Of a DNA stretch of 64,000 bases, positions 22,600 to 35,308 are shown one piece after another. The stretch is from Cryptomeria japonica (Eukaryota; Streptophyta; Pinopsida; Cupressales; Cupressaceae), in NCBI RefSeq assembly GCF_030272615.1, contig NC_081413.1, forward strand, positions 608,754,209 through 608,818,208, in the 5' to 3' direction. A model generated the notes under the pieces. The model was not told where the DNA came from. It did no database searches and worked only from the letters and a program-made list of their open reading frames with translations. How positions within the stretch are numbered: the stretch's first letter is position 1; each line of letters starts with the position of its first letter. The position numbers and the translations under genes are program-made.

Positions 22600-23130
22600 G
22601 GCATGTTTATGTATTGAAACTCTTGCTATGATAATATGATGGTCATGGAAAGAAAGAAATGAAAAAACCTTCCATAGCATTGAGTCTCCAATCTAGACGG
22701 TCCTCAGCAAAATCGAAGTTGGAATTAATGAAAACCAAAACACCAAAGTGATCAATAGAAAATGGAAACTTTTTAGTGCTTGGGACAATAGAATGTCCAC
22801 TGCTTGGGAGAATCTCATCTTGCCCAAAGGACCATTCACATTTTGCAAGGCAGACAAGAGATTGGCTAAATTGTCTCTCCCACCAACTGGAAGGCTAAAA
22901 TTAAAATTTGACAATGCCACTAGGGGAAACCCTGGAGCATTACTGCAAGATACATTAAGAGGGATTGCAATAGAAAAATAATTAGGACAAGTCTAGATGA
23001 TACTAATAATATTGTTTATTTCTCTACTACTTTTGAGGGTCTCAATAAAAGCAAAGAATTAAAATTTAACAACATTCACATAGAAGGGGATTGTATAGTT
23101 ATGGTTAACACCATTATATCAAACTCCTAC
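22600..23130 (+). pseudogene. LINE zf-RVT / RNase H relic
   Basis: The segment near 22640 resembles the W-KERN end of zf-RVT. Then LPPTGRLKLKFDNATRGNPG (about 22885-22945) is the start of an RVT_3-type RNase H, with the first catalytic-type Asp in KFDNA. HIEGDCIVMV-like residues appear near 23080. Several stops break the frame. No function is expected. Confidence 0.7.
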
Positions 23131-24230
23131 ATCTATAGGAAAACACAAGAAGAGTAAGTGGAAGAACAAAGGTACACAATCTACTCCTCTAGCTTCATGG
23201 TCACATGGACGTGATTTAGATTCTTCCACCTCTTCTAAGAGGCCTTCATATAGGAAGGACAAGTCTAAGTGTGCTTGTTACACCAAGCCTAGACATGATG
23301 AGCATTAGTGTTATGCAAAGAAAATTGATGAGCTAAAAGAACTTCTTCGAAAAAATGATATTCTGTTGCCTCCATCTAGTACATCCTCTTCCATCACTTC
23401 GGGACTTGGACATTCTAGGTCTTCTTCATCAACATGTGTTGTAGAAAAGATGAAAGTCCATGCTCTCTTTGAATTGACACATTCTCAATCCTCCAAATGA
23501 CTTCTTGATTCAGGAGCTTCACATCATATGACATCATCAGAGGCTATGTTCTCTTCTCTTGAGCATCATTCATTTTCACAGATTTTGATCGGTAATAACA
23601 CTTACATGAGTGTTAATGGGAGTGATTCTATTAAGGTTGATGGTGGCACATTCAATAATGTTCTTTGTGTCCCTACATTATCTTTAAACCTTCTTTCCAT
23701 CTGCCGAATTTCTCACAATGGGACAGGCAAGATAGTTGAGTTCACCCTCGATTTAGTGTTGATCAAAGATATGCATAGTAGAGAGCTTGGTGTAGTTGGC
23801 GGTGTTGATCATGTATCCTAATTGTATGAGATTTCTCCTTTTTCTCCCATTGAGCATGCAGTTCCATTGACTCGTCCTACCTCTCATGCATATAGAGTGA
23901 ATCAGATATATATAGAGAAATTTTATCACTTGAACCTATGTGTGCTTCAGCCATCCATTGTGGTTCTTGAGACTTGTTTTGATCCTCCTCCACCTCCTAC
24001 TTCTTCAGAGATCAGTTCATTAAACATTAGGTTGATTGTTCTCTTCCAGTTTCAACAGAGTGGGATGAGTACTTGCCAGATATTGTAGTATTGTTTGATA
24101 CTTCATACACTCTAGACATTGGTGACATGATTGAGGGTATTTCATTCCTCCTTGATGACAACTTGAGAATTCTTGTCATCCCATCTTTGGTGCCTTCAAA
24201 GATTGTTCAACAAGTATCTTCATAGTTGTT
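23131..24230 (+). pseudogene. Copia gag-protease relic
   Basis: A zinc-knuckle remnant is near 23270-23320 (CACYTKPRHDEH, stop, C). The aspartic protease segment LLDSGASHHMTSSEAMF is at about 23503-23552 with the DSGA catalytic motif. CVPTLSLNLLSICRISHNG at about 23668-23722 is typical of copia pol just after protease. At least three in-frame stops are present. No RT or integrase follows, so only the gag-protease part survives. Confidence 0.75.
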
Positions 24231-24850
24231 TGGATTTACTTTAGTTGATTTGGCATATCATGATTCAAACGATTGGATAACTGAGTAGTCTTCCATGGTA
24301 CACATCATGAGACTACTCCTTCCATCTCCTTTCATGGAGTTACTTGTGTCTTGGCCACTTGATTTTTTTCTTCCTAAGGGGAGGAACGTGGTTTGCCACT
24401 CTTAGATCTCCATCAGCATTGGTCCCCAAGCCTTCATTTTGGTCATTGGAGCTTCTTCATTATGGGTGGGATACATTGTCTCTTCATTTCTCTCCTATGA
24501 GGGGGGTGGGGGGGTAAAAGTACAAATCTGTGTCACACTTTTATAAAGGAAATGGTAAATGTTGATTCAAATTTTTTAAATTAATTGAATAGAAAGTGAA
24601 ATATATGTTTTGAATTTTGAAATGATGTAAACTAATAAAATTTATATTTTTTTGTCTATTTTATGTTTGTAATTTTAACAAAAAATTAAAAAATTATTTG
24701 AATGTAGTTTTTTATAAAGTAAACACTATAATTTAGTTGTTGATAAAATGTTGAAATTGAAGTTACACAAAACACCACACTTTATTTAGTAAATTTTACC
24801 TTTTTTTCTTCAATTTTTTTGTGTATATTGATAACTTCAAACTTTAGTGC
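24231..24850. other. Relic tail and AT-rich sequence
   Basis: A G-rich run (about 24499-24516) could be a purine tract, but no LTR follows that I can match. The rest is AT-rich. Confidence 0.3.
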
Positions 24851-24861
24851 ATGGATATATT

Positions 24862-25285
24862 TTTATTTTTTTGATCGATAAAAGGCCGAGGCCAAAGAAT
24901 TTTATTAATTTAAAAATATATAGATTTACATTTACACCTCCATTCAGTGTGGGCACCGGTAGGAAAGAATGGAGGGAAGAAAACCTCCGGTCTAGCCCAG
25001 ATCCCTCAAGGATCAGAAAAAATTAAGAATGTGATACAAAATGGGGATACAAGATCAGAAAGGGAACATGTCCAAAATAACGAAGATTGTATGTAGAAAT
25101 CCTCTGTGTGAAGTTGAGCAGCAGCTTGCCCATCTCTTGGGGTGATGCTGCCATTTGTGGGCGACAGTTCTTGCTATTCCTGAAACACAGGGTTAAGCTT
25201 GCTCTACTCCTTATGCTGCACAAAATCTTGAGAAAATCTCTCACCAGAATGTTAGGAAAAGGAAAACCGAACAAGTCAACTTATA
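24862..25285 (-). mobile_element. 5'-truncated LINE 3' end
   Basis: The plus-strand run ttttttgatcgataaaaggc reads on the minus strand as an A-tailed LINE 3' end like that at about 20800. Upstream is a GC-richer 3' UTR-like stretch and an 83-codon frame (25023-25274) with no recognised domain. Confidence 0.45.
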
Positions 25286-25860
25286 CAATATATCATACCT
25301 GCCTGGATGGTCACCCTGTTAGGATACACAACTCAAAATATTAGTCTCAAAAAATCTCCAAAAACATAATGCGAGAGTGGTTACCCATCGAAGAAAATAA
25401 ACTCAATAAATATTAACGAGGCAAATTCCATAAATATTCCTACAAAGATATCGCGGGGAGCTACCATCTTAAAGAATATGGTTTGAGAGCTAGGTAAAAT
25501 AGAGATGAGGATAGCTAGGTAAGTGTTAGTCCTAAAAGAAGGCAATATCTACATAAATAATAATACCTATATATCCATGATCACATATATCTGGAAGCGA
25601 GATATGCCAGCATGTTTATATACCTATGCTCATTAATGTAAGGTATTGCCTCCTTCTAGTCTTCAAGCTTATCCTAGCAGAGCGACAAGACTAAAAAAGC
25701 TAAATTTAGGAGTTTAAAGGAAGATAAGTGATGCCACCTGTTGAGCATCAAATTTGAATGATTATATGTGGATTTAAATTATAAAATCCCCCTATTGTTA
25801 AAAGAAATCATCATTTTCATTAATACAATGGTAGCCCACAAGTCAACAAGCGGGTGTAAT
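25286..25860. other. Spacer without recognised genes
   Basis: No conserved coding or RNA signal seen. Confidence 0.35.
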
Positions 25861-28425
25861 AGCATCCTTTTAAGATATCAGGGTTCGGATAATATCGATG
25901 AGACCCAACGATGTCTTATCGATATAGAAGGGCCATCGAAGAAAGGAAGCGCTGATGAACTTCAAAAAAGACTCATCGAAGATAGTAATTCCATCGACAA
26001 AAGATATCGAGGAAAGTGGAGATGGTTTTCATCGACAGGAAAAGGTCTTCGAGGAGATAATACCATCGGTGCAACATAAAAAGGACTCACCGAAAGGAAT
26101 GATCTCATTGAAAGAATAATGTCAATTAGACAAAAGGAAGCTACATCGATAAAAGATATCGATGAGGAAATAGGTTTCAAGGAAGCTAAAGGGCATGCCT
26201 TAGATACGCATGGTTTCACCGATGCGAATTTATCGGTGGAAGATGATAAGGGAGGATAAAGAAAGGCTTCGTTGAGATAGTAGATCCATTCACCGACAGA
26301 GCATGATGATTTTGATGGAAGAAGTGTTTCGATGAAAATATAAAGGAGGTCACCGAAGCCCGAGGTTTCTTCGACATAAAAACCCAATGGATATCAGATA
26401 GGTATTGGTGAGGAAACAACCAAGCATCCTATTAAGATATCCGGGTTCAAATAATATTGATGAGACCCAACGATGTCTCATCGATATAGAAGGGCCTTCG
26501 AAGAAAGGAAGCGCCGATGAACTTCAGAAAAGACTCATCGAAGACAGTAATTCCATCGACAAAAGATATTCAAGAAAGCGGAGATGGTTTTCATCGACGG
26601 GAAAAGGTCTTCTAGGAGATACTACCATTGATGCAACATAACTCACCAAAAGGAATGTTCTCATCGAAAGAATAATGTCAATCAGACAAAAGGAAGCTAC
26701 ATCAACAAAAGATATCGATGAGGAAATAGGTTTCGAGGAAGCTAAAAGGCATGCCTCCGATACACATGGTTTCACCAATGCGACTTTATCGGTGGAAGAT
26801 GATAAGGGAGGATAAAGAAAAGCTTCGGTGAGACAATAGATCCATTCACCGACAGGGCATGAGGATTTCGATGGAAGAAGTGTTTCGGTGGAAAAATAAA
26901 GGAGGTCACCGAAGCCCGAGGTTTCTTCGACATAAAAACCCAATGGATATCAGATAGGTATCGATGAGGAAACAACCATAGTGACCGAATACGAAAATTC
27001 CATCGACAAAAGATATCAAGGAAAATGGAGATGGTTTTCATCGACGGGAAAAGGTCTTCGAGGAGATAATACCATCGGTGCAACATAACTCATCGAAAGG
27101 AATGTTCTCATCGAAAGAATAATGTCAATCAGACAAAAGGAAGCTACATCGATAAAAGATACCGATGAGGAAATAGGTTTCAAGGAAGCTAAAAGGCATG
27201 CCATCGATACGCATGGTTTCACCGATGCGACTTTATCGATGGAAGATGATAAGAGAGGATAAAGAAAGGCTTCGATGAGACAATAGATCCATTCACCAAC
27301 AGGGCATGATGATTTCGATGGAAGAAGTGTTTTGGTGGAAAAATAAAGGAGGTCAACAAAGCCCGAGGTTTCATCGACATAAAAACCCAATGGATATCAA
27401 ATAGGTATCAGTGAGGAACAACCATAGTGACTGAAGATAGTAATTCCATCGACAAAAGATATCGAGAAAAGCGGAGATGGTTTTCATCGACGGGAAAAGG
27501 TCTTCGAGGAGATAATACCATCGGTGCAACATAACTCACCGAAAGGAATGTTCTCATCGAAAGAATAATGTCGATCAGACAAAAGGAAGCTACATCGATA
27601 AAAGATATCGATCAGGAAATAGGTTTCGAGGAAGCTAAAAGGCATGCCTCCGATACGCATGGTTTCACTGATGCGACTTTATCGGTGGAAGATGATAAGG
27701 GAGGATAAAGAAAGGCTTCGATGAGACAATAGATCCATTCACCGACAGGGCATGATGATTTCGATGGAAGAAGTGTTTCAGTGGAAAAATAAAGGAGGTC
27801 ACCGAAGCCCGAGGTTTCTTCGACATAAAAACCCAATGGATATTAGATACGTATCGGTGAGGAAACAACCAAGAATCCTATTAAGATATCTGGGTTCAAA
27901 TAATATTGATGAGACCCAACGATGTCTCATCGATATAGAAGGGCCATCGAAGAAAGGAGGCATCGATGAACTTCAAAAAAGACTCATCGAAGACATTAAT
28001 TCCCTCGACAAAAGATATCGAGGAAAGCGGAGATGGTTTTCATCAATGGGAAAAGGTCTTCGAGGAGATAATGCCATCGATGCAACATAACTCACTGAAA
28101 GGAATGTTCTCATCGAAAGAAAAATGTCAATCGGACAAAAGGAAGCTACATCCATAAAAGATATTGATGAGGAAATAGGTTTCGAGGAAGTTAAAAGGCA
28201 TGCCTCCGATACGCATGGTTTCACCGATGCGACTTTATCAGTGGAAGATGATAAGGAAGGATAAAGAAAGGCTTCGGTGAGATAATAGATCCATTCATCG
28301 ACAGGGCATGATGATTTCGATGGAAGAAGTGTTTAGGTGGAAAAATAAAGGAGGTCACCGAAGCCCGAGGTTTCTTCGACATAAAAACCCAATGGATATC
28401 AGATAGGTATCGGTGAGGAAACAAC
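25861..28425. repeat. Five-unit complex tandem array (long and short units)
   Basis: The units are about 25861-26424, 26425-26978, 26979-27426, 27427-27870 and 27871-28425. Lengths are near 564, 554, 448, 444 and 555 bp. The short units lack the first about 105 bp. All units end with a segment like aaaacccaatggatatcag. The sequence is dense in TCGA-containing words. Both strands keep open frames of 60-141 codons in several units, but no known domain is seen and the frames are broken at different places. Confidence 0.85.
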
Positions 28426-28494
28426 CATAGTTAGGATCAATCCGACCATGGATTGAGCCTAACTACCTGAGTTGAAGTCTGGGAGAACAGATAT

Positions 28495-29988
28495 TGTTAA
28501 TAAGATGAGAGTGGGGGGTGAATCATAAAAACTCACTATGCAATATATTTATTAGATTCAACCTCGGTAGCCTTTACTGCTATGCAAATATGATTGTAAA
28601 TCATTCAAACTCATAAACAGATACACTTAAGACAACATAACACATTTAACACTAGATTTAATGTGGAAACCCAAATAGGGAAAAACCACTATGGGATTTT
28701 AGACCCACTAAGAAATATACCCTTCTAGAGTATGCTCGGTTAAAAGCCAATCCTATTACAGATTACATAAACACATTGCTAGATGTGACCCGGTTAAGGG
28801 ATTTCCCTCAGACTTGTTAGAGTCTTGCACTTTGTTAGAAGTGACCTTGTCAAAGGATTTCAAACACTCATTCAGAATGTTACCTTGCTAGAGGATTTAC
28901 AAATAAGACTATTAGGTCCACTCGGTTAAGAGATTTCCTGTCACTTACAACATAAATAACAGTATAAGATATATCTGCAACTTCAGATCTGAAATGCTAA
29001 AGAAGACTCTATGTGCTCAAAATAATCTTGTCATAAGACTTATCTTGCTCCTTGCTGGGCTTCTCAATCTGTTCTTTAATCAAATATTCAATCTTCTGTG
29101 CTCGGTGATCACTACTGTAGTATCACTGTTCTTCTATTTTGCCTGCATATATTGTTCATTAACAATTTCTTATTTATAAACAATTCCTAACCGCTTAATC
29201 TCCTTGATCACATTTCCCATGATCAATCTTAGCCATTAGATCTTTAAACTTGACTAGGTTCATTGTATCTTTCTATCTGAAAATGTTTTATCTTGCCTTG
29301 GAACTTGTATTCCTTCCTTGGAACTTGTGCAAGGTTATGAACTTCAATTTGCGCTATAGATCTAACTCTTGTATTTTCATTGTCGTAGATCCTTAACAAA
29401 CTTCTTGCACGACATACCAATCACCTATACATCTCCAGCTCATTGGCATCCTTCATTTAATAATGCTTTTATCCATCCAATGCATTCTGGTATTACTCGG
29501 TTGTTACTCGGTAAATTCTGAACCTCACTCTGTAGATATTCTGCCTTCTTTAACCGATAGCGATAACCTTAGGGTTTACCGACTAGCATCTTGCTCGGTA
29601 ACATAGAACAATATCAAACCTTAACTAATTCTATAGCTTGAAATCTTTTCTCCTTCTTGTTCAGTCTTCAAATACTCATATATAGGATATCGAAACAATC
29701 AAAACAACAAGATCTCATCACTGTCTAACTCGGTAATAGTTGCCCATTAAATAACTTATTAATCTCCTTCATTTTTACATTCATTATGTGTCACTTACCG
29801 ACATCTTTATACTCATCAAAACATACTCTTTAAGATGGCAGCATCACACTGAATCAGAAAATCAATTGCTTGACATCAATGACAAAATAATATTATTAAG
29901 ACAATAAGCATCCTTTATCAATTATATCAACAATCTCCAACAACCTTCTCAATAGCCTCATACCAACAAACTTACTGAAATGCCAACA
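28495..29988 (-). repeat. Copia-type 3' LTR (about 1.49 kb)
   Basis: On the minus strand it starts TGTTGGCATTTCAG, just after the purine tract CACAAAGGGAGAT (30000-29989), and ends TCTTATTAACA. Both features are typical of plant copia 3' LTRs. I could not find the matching 5' LTR or a primer-binding site in the window. The internal region is cut off by the LINE that begins near 30.1 kb. Confidence 0.6.
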
Positions 29989-30191
29989 ATCTCCCTTTGT
30001 GAAAATGCTAACAAATATATGGGCATATTTAAACTGAATGTTTGTCTGAGTATCTATACGGAAATATAGGGGGCAGGAAGAGGAATAAATAAGGGGGTTA
30101 AAACAGAGTTTGGGCAAGAGAAACATAAGGGGATGAAATGAGAAACATGCTAACGACCACTTAGGGCACAAAAACAAAAGAGAGGGTTGCC

Positions 30192-30749
30192 TTAAGGTGG
30201 CACCGACAGGAGATTGATGCCCTCGGCTCCCAAGTTGGCCAACTCATTCGCTCTTTTATTGCCCTCCCTATAAATATGATTGACTGTGAACCTATCAAAA
30301 TCTCTGCATAAGTCAAGAGCTTTTGACAGAAAAGTATTTAGTCTCCAATTAGGCATACTACCTTTCCTCAAAGCATTGACAATTATAGCTGAATCTCCTT
30401 CAATTTCCAAGTTCTTAACTCCTAGTTTCCTACATAAATGCAGACCCTCCACCAGGGCCATAAGTTCCACCCAATTGTTGGTGTTGATGCCACCCAGAGA
30501 GGAAAGGGTTGCTAGTTCCTTGCCTTCCCAATTATGAACAACACAACCTATCCCTGCTTGCCCTGGGTTGCCATGGGATGCCCCATCAAAGTTTAGCTTC
30601 ACCCAACCTTCGCTTGGGGGCTGCCATCTGCATGCATCCCTTGATCGAAGACTTGCAATAGGACCATCTCCTACAAAGGGAGGAAAGGATAAGCCTTCCC
30701 AACGTTTTATCATTTTTTCATCCCAATAAGTGACAGAGGCATTCTTCAA
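30192..30749 (-). pseudogene. LINE RNase H domain
   Basis: About 185 residues. LNFDGASHGNPG, NNWVELMALVEGL, EGDSAIIVNAL and NHIYREGNKRANELANLG make up an RVT_3-type RNase H. The first three acidic positions are present. The final one appears as Glu in ANELAN. It is the C-terminal domain of ORF2 and is separated from upstream parts by stops and frameshifts. Confidence 0.85.
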
Positions 30750-30764
30750 TGTGCCTGATGACAG

Positions 30765-32072
30765 TCAGTTATTCATGAGCTCAGTGATAGCTGACTCTAT
30801 CCTGTTAATGATTCTGGGAAGCTCTAGTTTTTCGTTCTCAAAGAGACGTCTATTTCTCTCCTTCCATAGTTCCCACATAAAGGAAGAAGGAAGAGTTGTC
30901 CATAAACCTTCAAAGAGACAACCATGCCTGAGGAGAGGCCATGCCTTGAGCATTCCAAAGATGGTGTGGGGGAAGGGCGCAGACCATTCAAGTTTGTTGG
31001 TGAGCAAAGGGGTAGTTAAGGAGGATATGATTGGTGTCTTCCTTGTCTGCCTCACAAAGAGGACATCTACTAGGGCCCTCATACCCCATTCTTTTGAATT
31101 TGTCCGCAGTTAGGAGCTTGTTCTAAACCGCAAGCCAGGAGAAGATACCTGCCTTAGGCAGACAATATTTATCCCAGCAAAGTTTCAAGGGAAGCTCAGT
31201 AATAGGTCTTAAAAATGATTTGGAGATGAGAGAGTACCCATCCTTGGAGTTGTATTCTCCTCTTAGGGAGCCATCCTAGACGAGCTTGTCCTCATTCTGA
31301 CCTAAGGCAATGTTCCTTGATTTAAGAATTGCCATAAGTTTTTGTTTATCCCTTACCGGGATATCCTCATCTTCCTTCTTGATCCACTGCCAACCAGCCC
31401 CATCCTCTGAGGGGGAGTTATATTTGTTTAACAGGGGACCTCTATGAGATTCAAGAAGGGTACGAGTAGCACCAAAGTCATGGATATTATCAATAGCATT
31501 ATATCCACCCCATGAATCCGACCAGAAAAGAGCTTTATCCCCGAACCCCAAGTTCCAAGTAAGTCTATCAGAGATAATCCTCCTGCAGTCTAACATAAAA
31601 TTCCATAGGCAGGACCCTCTGGGAGGGTTGGTTTCTTTGAAGGTTTGGATAGGATTCCCTCCATTAAGGTATTTGTGGTGCAGCAAATGAGCCCATTTGA
31701 GGTGGGGGGTTCTGAACATCCTCCAGACCAACTTGGCACCCAAGGCTTTACCCTAATTACAAAGTTTTTTAATGCCAACTCCTCCTTCTTCTTTAGGTTT
31801 GCATATCTTGTCCCAGGATATGAGTGATATTTTACGATTGTCATTAGCACCTTGCCAAAAGAAAGTCCTGAGATGCTTGTTGAGCTTTGCAAGTTTAGAA
31901 GAAGATAAATGTTGATAGGAGAGCTAGTAAATGGGCATAGCTGACAAGACCGATCTAACCAAGGTTGCTCTACCTGCAGATGAGAGCCATTTTCCTTTCC
32001 AAGTGTTAATCCTAGATTTGATTTTATCCACCAAGTTGTCCCATAATTTTGAGGGTCTTCTACCCTTGTCAA
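30765..32072 (-). pseudogene. LINE RT C-terminus and zf-RVT region (fragmented)
   Basis: Three frames cover this part. 31924-32166 and 31590-32072 include the CKYLGIPLDKG and KWLSSAGRATLV region after the RT active site. 31276-31743 includes DKALFWSDSWGG. 30765-31082 includes LWKERNRRLFENE of the zf-RVT end. Several frameshifts and stops. Confidence 0.8.
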
Positions 32073-32110
32073 GGGGAATGCCTAGGTATTTGCAAGGAAG
32101 AGTTCCTTCA

Positions 32111-33052
32111 CTAATCTCCAGGACATTGTTGATCACTTTTCCTAAGGAGGGGTCTATGTTGAACATGAAAATGGCACTTGGCTAGATTCACCTCTTGACC
32201 CGAGGCTAGCATATAGGACTTAAGGATGCCTTTGAAGGCACTCACTTCCCTTACACTTCCCTGCCCAAAAAGCATCATGTCGTCGACAAATTGCTGGTGG
32301 GTAAAGGGAGGGAGGCCGCTGGTAATGGGGATTCCTTGGATCCCACCTTCCTCTTTGGCCTTGGAGATGGATCTACCTAGGGCTTCAATCATGATGATGA
32401 AGAGGAAGGGGGACATAGGATCTCCTTGCCTGAGCCCTCTTGGGCTGCTGAAGAAACCTTCCGGGGAACCATTAACCAAGACCAAGAATTTGGGGGTGGA
32501 TATACATTCAAAGATTAGGTTGATCCAGGATTTGGAAAATCCAAAGGCCTCCAAACATTTTCATAGGAAGCGCCAATCAACTTTGTCGTAAGCTTTGCTT
32601 ATGTCTAATTTCACTAGCATACTTGGGGCCCTGTTGAGCTGGATCGAATGAATGGCCTCTTGGGATATAATAACCCCATCATAGATTGATCTATCTACTA
32701 CGAAACCGATTTGTTCTTCACTAATGATAATGGGGAGAAGTTTCTGGAGTCTGGCTGCTAGGGTTTTGGTTAAGAGTTTGTACAAAGTGTTGCAAAGGGT
32801 TATTGGTCTGAAGTCATTAAAGCTTTCAGGATTCTCTTTTTTGGGGATGAGAGCTAAGAAGGTATTGTTGATTTCTTTGAGAATCTTACCAGAGTTCCTA
32901 ATACCTTCTAAGGCATCCGTGATCTCTGTCCCCATAAAACCCCAACATTTTTGGAAAAAGCTAGTGGGGAAGCCATCCGGGCCCAGGGCTTTGTTAGGAT
33001 TCATCTTCATAAGGACAGATTTAACCTCCTCCATAGAGAATTTCTTTGACAT
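32111..33052 (-). pseudogene. LINE reverse transcriptase domain
   Basis: Two frames (33052-32561 and 32554-32111) contain NKALGPDGFPTSFFQ, FRPITLCNTLYKLLTK, LDISKAYDKVDWRFL, RGLRQGDPMSPFLFI and QFVDDMMLFG with an intact FVDD box. A single break lies between them near 32555. Motif spacing fits plant L1 RT. Confidence 0.88.
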
Positions 33053-33578
33053 GATTTTGTTGTGGTCATCGTTAATGAGTTTTGGAAGATTCTTGATAAT
33101 ATTGAGTTGGCCCTTGAGGTTGGATCCTTCAATATTGTTTAAGATTTTATCAAAAAACCTTGCTACCTCGGAGGCAACATCATCTGATTCAGACAGAATG
33201 GAACCCTGACAATTCTTAATTTTAGAAATTCGATTGACCCATCACCTCTGCTTAGTACTATTGTGGAAAAACTTAGTATTTCGGTCCTCATCACTCAACC
33301 AAGTCTCCCTCAATTTTTGTTTCCAAAAGATCTCTTCATTTGAGAGTGTCTTTTCATATTTAGAGAGTAGAGCCTTTTCCTTGAGGAAGAGATGTTCATC
33401 CATCCCCTTCTCAAGAACCTCAATGTTAACATTCTTAAGATCATTTTCTATTAGGAGTTTTTTTATCGAAAATATTTCCAAAATCAGTCCTATTTCATTC
33501 TTAGAGCTTCCTTTTGATAAGCTTTAACTTGCTTGTGATAATAAACATCTTCGAACCAGAGAAAACAGAGCTTCTCCA

Positions 33579-34370
33579 TCAGTTCTCAATTAAGTTTAAA
33601 AAGTTATCATCTCTGAACCACATGCTCTCAAATTTGAAGGGACATTTTTTAGGGGAGTGGTCAGATAATAAGATTAGTTGGAGTGGGAAATGGTCAGATC
33701 CAGCTAAAGGGAGGGGTTCTGCATTCAGGATAAAGTTAAGCTCCGAGAGCCCCCCATGGATAAAGAACCTATCTAGTTTCTCAGCAATGTTATAGAAACC
33801 AAGCCTTCTGTTGTTCCAAGTGAAGGCATTTTCTATCGTCTGGATTTCCAACAGGGAGTTCCTATTGATCCAATGATTGAAATCTACAGCTGCTGGAGGA
33901 AGTTTGTTGCTACCTCCTCTTTTGTATGCTACCTTAGTGATAGAATTTAAATCTCCCCCAACGATGCATGCATCATTTGGGAAACTTCTAAGGAAAGACT
34001 CTAGTTCCACCCACGCCCTAGCCTTATCCCTATTTTGGATAGGACTGTAAACGTTAATCAATTTGAATCTTAGGTTATTTTTATAACTTACTACTTCCCC
34101 TCCCATCCAATTTTGCTTAATCTCTAAAGGTGTAAATGAGATGAATCTAGAGTCCCAAATGATGGCTAAGCCCCCTGAGGCCCTTGTAGCAGGGGAGTGC
34201 TTTAGCTGTCTAACGCCTATTTTTTTCTCAAAAAGGATTATCTCAAAGGAGTTCATTTTGGTTTCTTGGATTAACATTATATTTGGTTTATAATTAGAGA
34301 TGCAGCGCTTTAAGATGCATTGTTTGTTAGGGGCATTTAGACCCCTAACATTCCATGTTATGATTTTCAT
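33579..34370 (-). CDS. LINE ORF2 N-terminus: endonuclease domain
   Basis: It starts at ATG 34370, giving 263 residues to the first stop. Motifs in order are TWNVRGLN, LIQETKMN, INVYSP, GGDLNSI, KLDRFFI and GSDHFPLQL, which covers the conserved Asn, Glu, Asp and His of LINE endonucleases. The ATG overlaps the ORF1 stop as ATGA, so ORF2 may have been translated by reinitiation. The domain itself looks complete, but ORF2 is interrupted right after it. Confidence 0.88.
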   Translation of the reverse strand: MKIITWNVRGLNAPNKQCILKRCISNYKPNIMLIQETKMNSFEIILFEKKIGVRQLKHSPATRASGGLAIIWDSRFISFTPLEIKQNWMGGEVVSYKNNLRFKLINVYSPIQNRDKARAWVELESFLRSFPNDACIVGGDLNSITKVAYKRGGSNKLPPAAVDFNHWINRNSLLEIQTIENAFTWNNRRLGFYNIAEKLDRFFIHGGLSELNFILNAEPLPLAGSDHFPLQLILLSDHSPKKCPFKFESMWFRDDNFLNLIEN

Positions 34371-35308
34371 GGCTCTCTAGGGAGGAACTTCCCCTCCCCC
34401 GCATTAATAGATATTTTAGCCTGACCCTTGGCATCTCCATCCTTTGATCTTAGTTCAGCAAGGGATCTCCTACCTCTTCTCTTACTATGTTTAGCACAAT
34501 TAGGAGAGTCTTTGCTTTTGTCAGAGCTGAGAATGCCTAGAGTATTTGGGTTATCGTTTTCTAAGTTATCTAATGCTATAAATAGTTCATCTGTTTCTAA
34601 GTTGACTCTGGAAACATCCACTAGATTTTTGACTAAGAAATCCCTTTGTCTTTCCAACTCCTCATCATCACAAATTTCATCAACCAATTGATCCATGAGG
34701 TCATTTACTACTTCTTCCCCTACAAAATTGGCAATTATGTTAACTTCCCTAGCCACTCGATCACTCTCAGATTCTACAATTGTATCAGAAATAGCCTTCA
34801 GAGGTGGAGAGCGAGCCTTTGCCACCTCAAATCCCTCCAATCTTGAGGCTAGAGAGATTGGTTGATCCTGCGAGGATGCCAATCCTGGATCCATGGAAAG
34901 CCTATCCATCACTGCTAATTTCTCAGAGGTAATTAGTTTCATTAAAGGGGGAGACCCCAAGGGACTCAACTTCTCTGGTGGAATGAGAGAGATAGATGAT
35001 GACATATTTGTTAGACCGAGCTGCTCTTTCTGAGGGATAACCTCATTGATTTTACCATCTTCCAGATCTCGATCTCTGAGAAGAGGGAAAGCTATAGGTG
35101 AATTTCTAGTTAGCAGTGGAGGAAGAGGGGGATGAGAGGGCTTAACAGGGGAGCTACAAGGGTGTAGGTATGAGGAGAGATTAGGGTTATTATCAATCTT
35201 ATAGCCCTCTAGGGTGAAACCCCCTCCTTCCATGAATCTGAATGGTGCTCCATTAGACATGAGCAATGATTCAGGGAAAGGTTTCTCGAAGGGGATCTTC
35301 CTTGGCAT
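34367..35308 (-). CDS. LINE ORF1 C-terminal part
   Basis: 313 residues, rich in Ser, Pro and charged residues, ending at TGA 34369-34367. There is no zinc knuckle in this frame. It continues the ORF1-like frame at 35510-35947 after a break of about 200 bp. By position it is the variable C-terminal tail of an L1 ORF1. Confidence 0.6.
   Translation of the reverse strand: MPRKIPFEKPFPESLLMSNGAPFRFMEGGGFTLEGYKIDNNPNLSSYLHPCSSPVKPSHPPLPPLLTRNSPIAFPLLRDRDLEDGKINEVIPQKEQLGLTNMSSSISLIPPEKLSPLGSPPLMKLITSEKLAVMDRLSMDPGLASSQDQPISLASRLEGFEVAKARSPPLKAISDTIVESESDRVAREVNIIANFVGEEVVNDLMDQLVDEICDDEELERQRDFLVKNLVDVSRVNLETDELFIALDNLENDNPNTLGILSSDKSKDSPNCAKHSKRRGRRSLAELRSKDGDAKGQAKISINAGEGKFLPREP

Noticed and set aside
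25962-27836. A repeated minus-strand gene family (MGFYVEETSGFGDLL...)
   Set aside because: The frames follow the tandem units and break at different points, and plus-strand frames are equally open. No domain seen. Kept only as a property of the array.
25861-28425. CRISPR-like array
   Set aside because: Units are about 450-560 bp with no short repeat-spacer pattern, and the DNA is plant nuclear.
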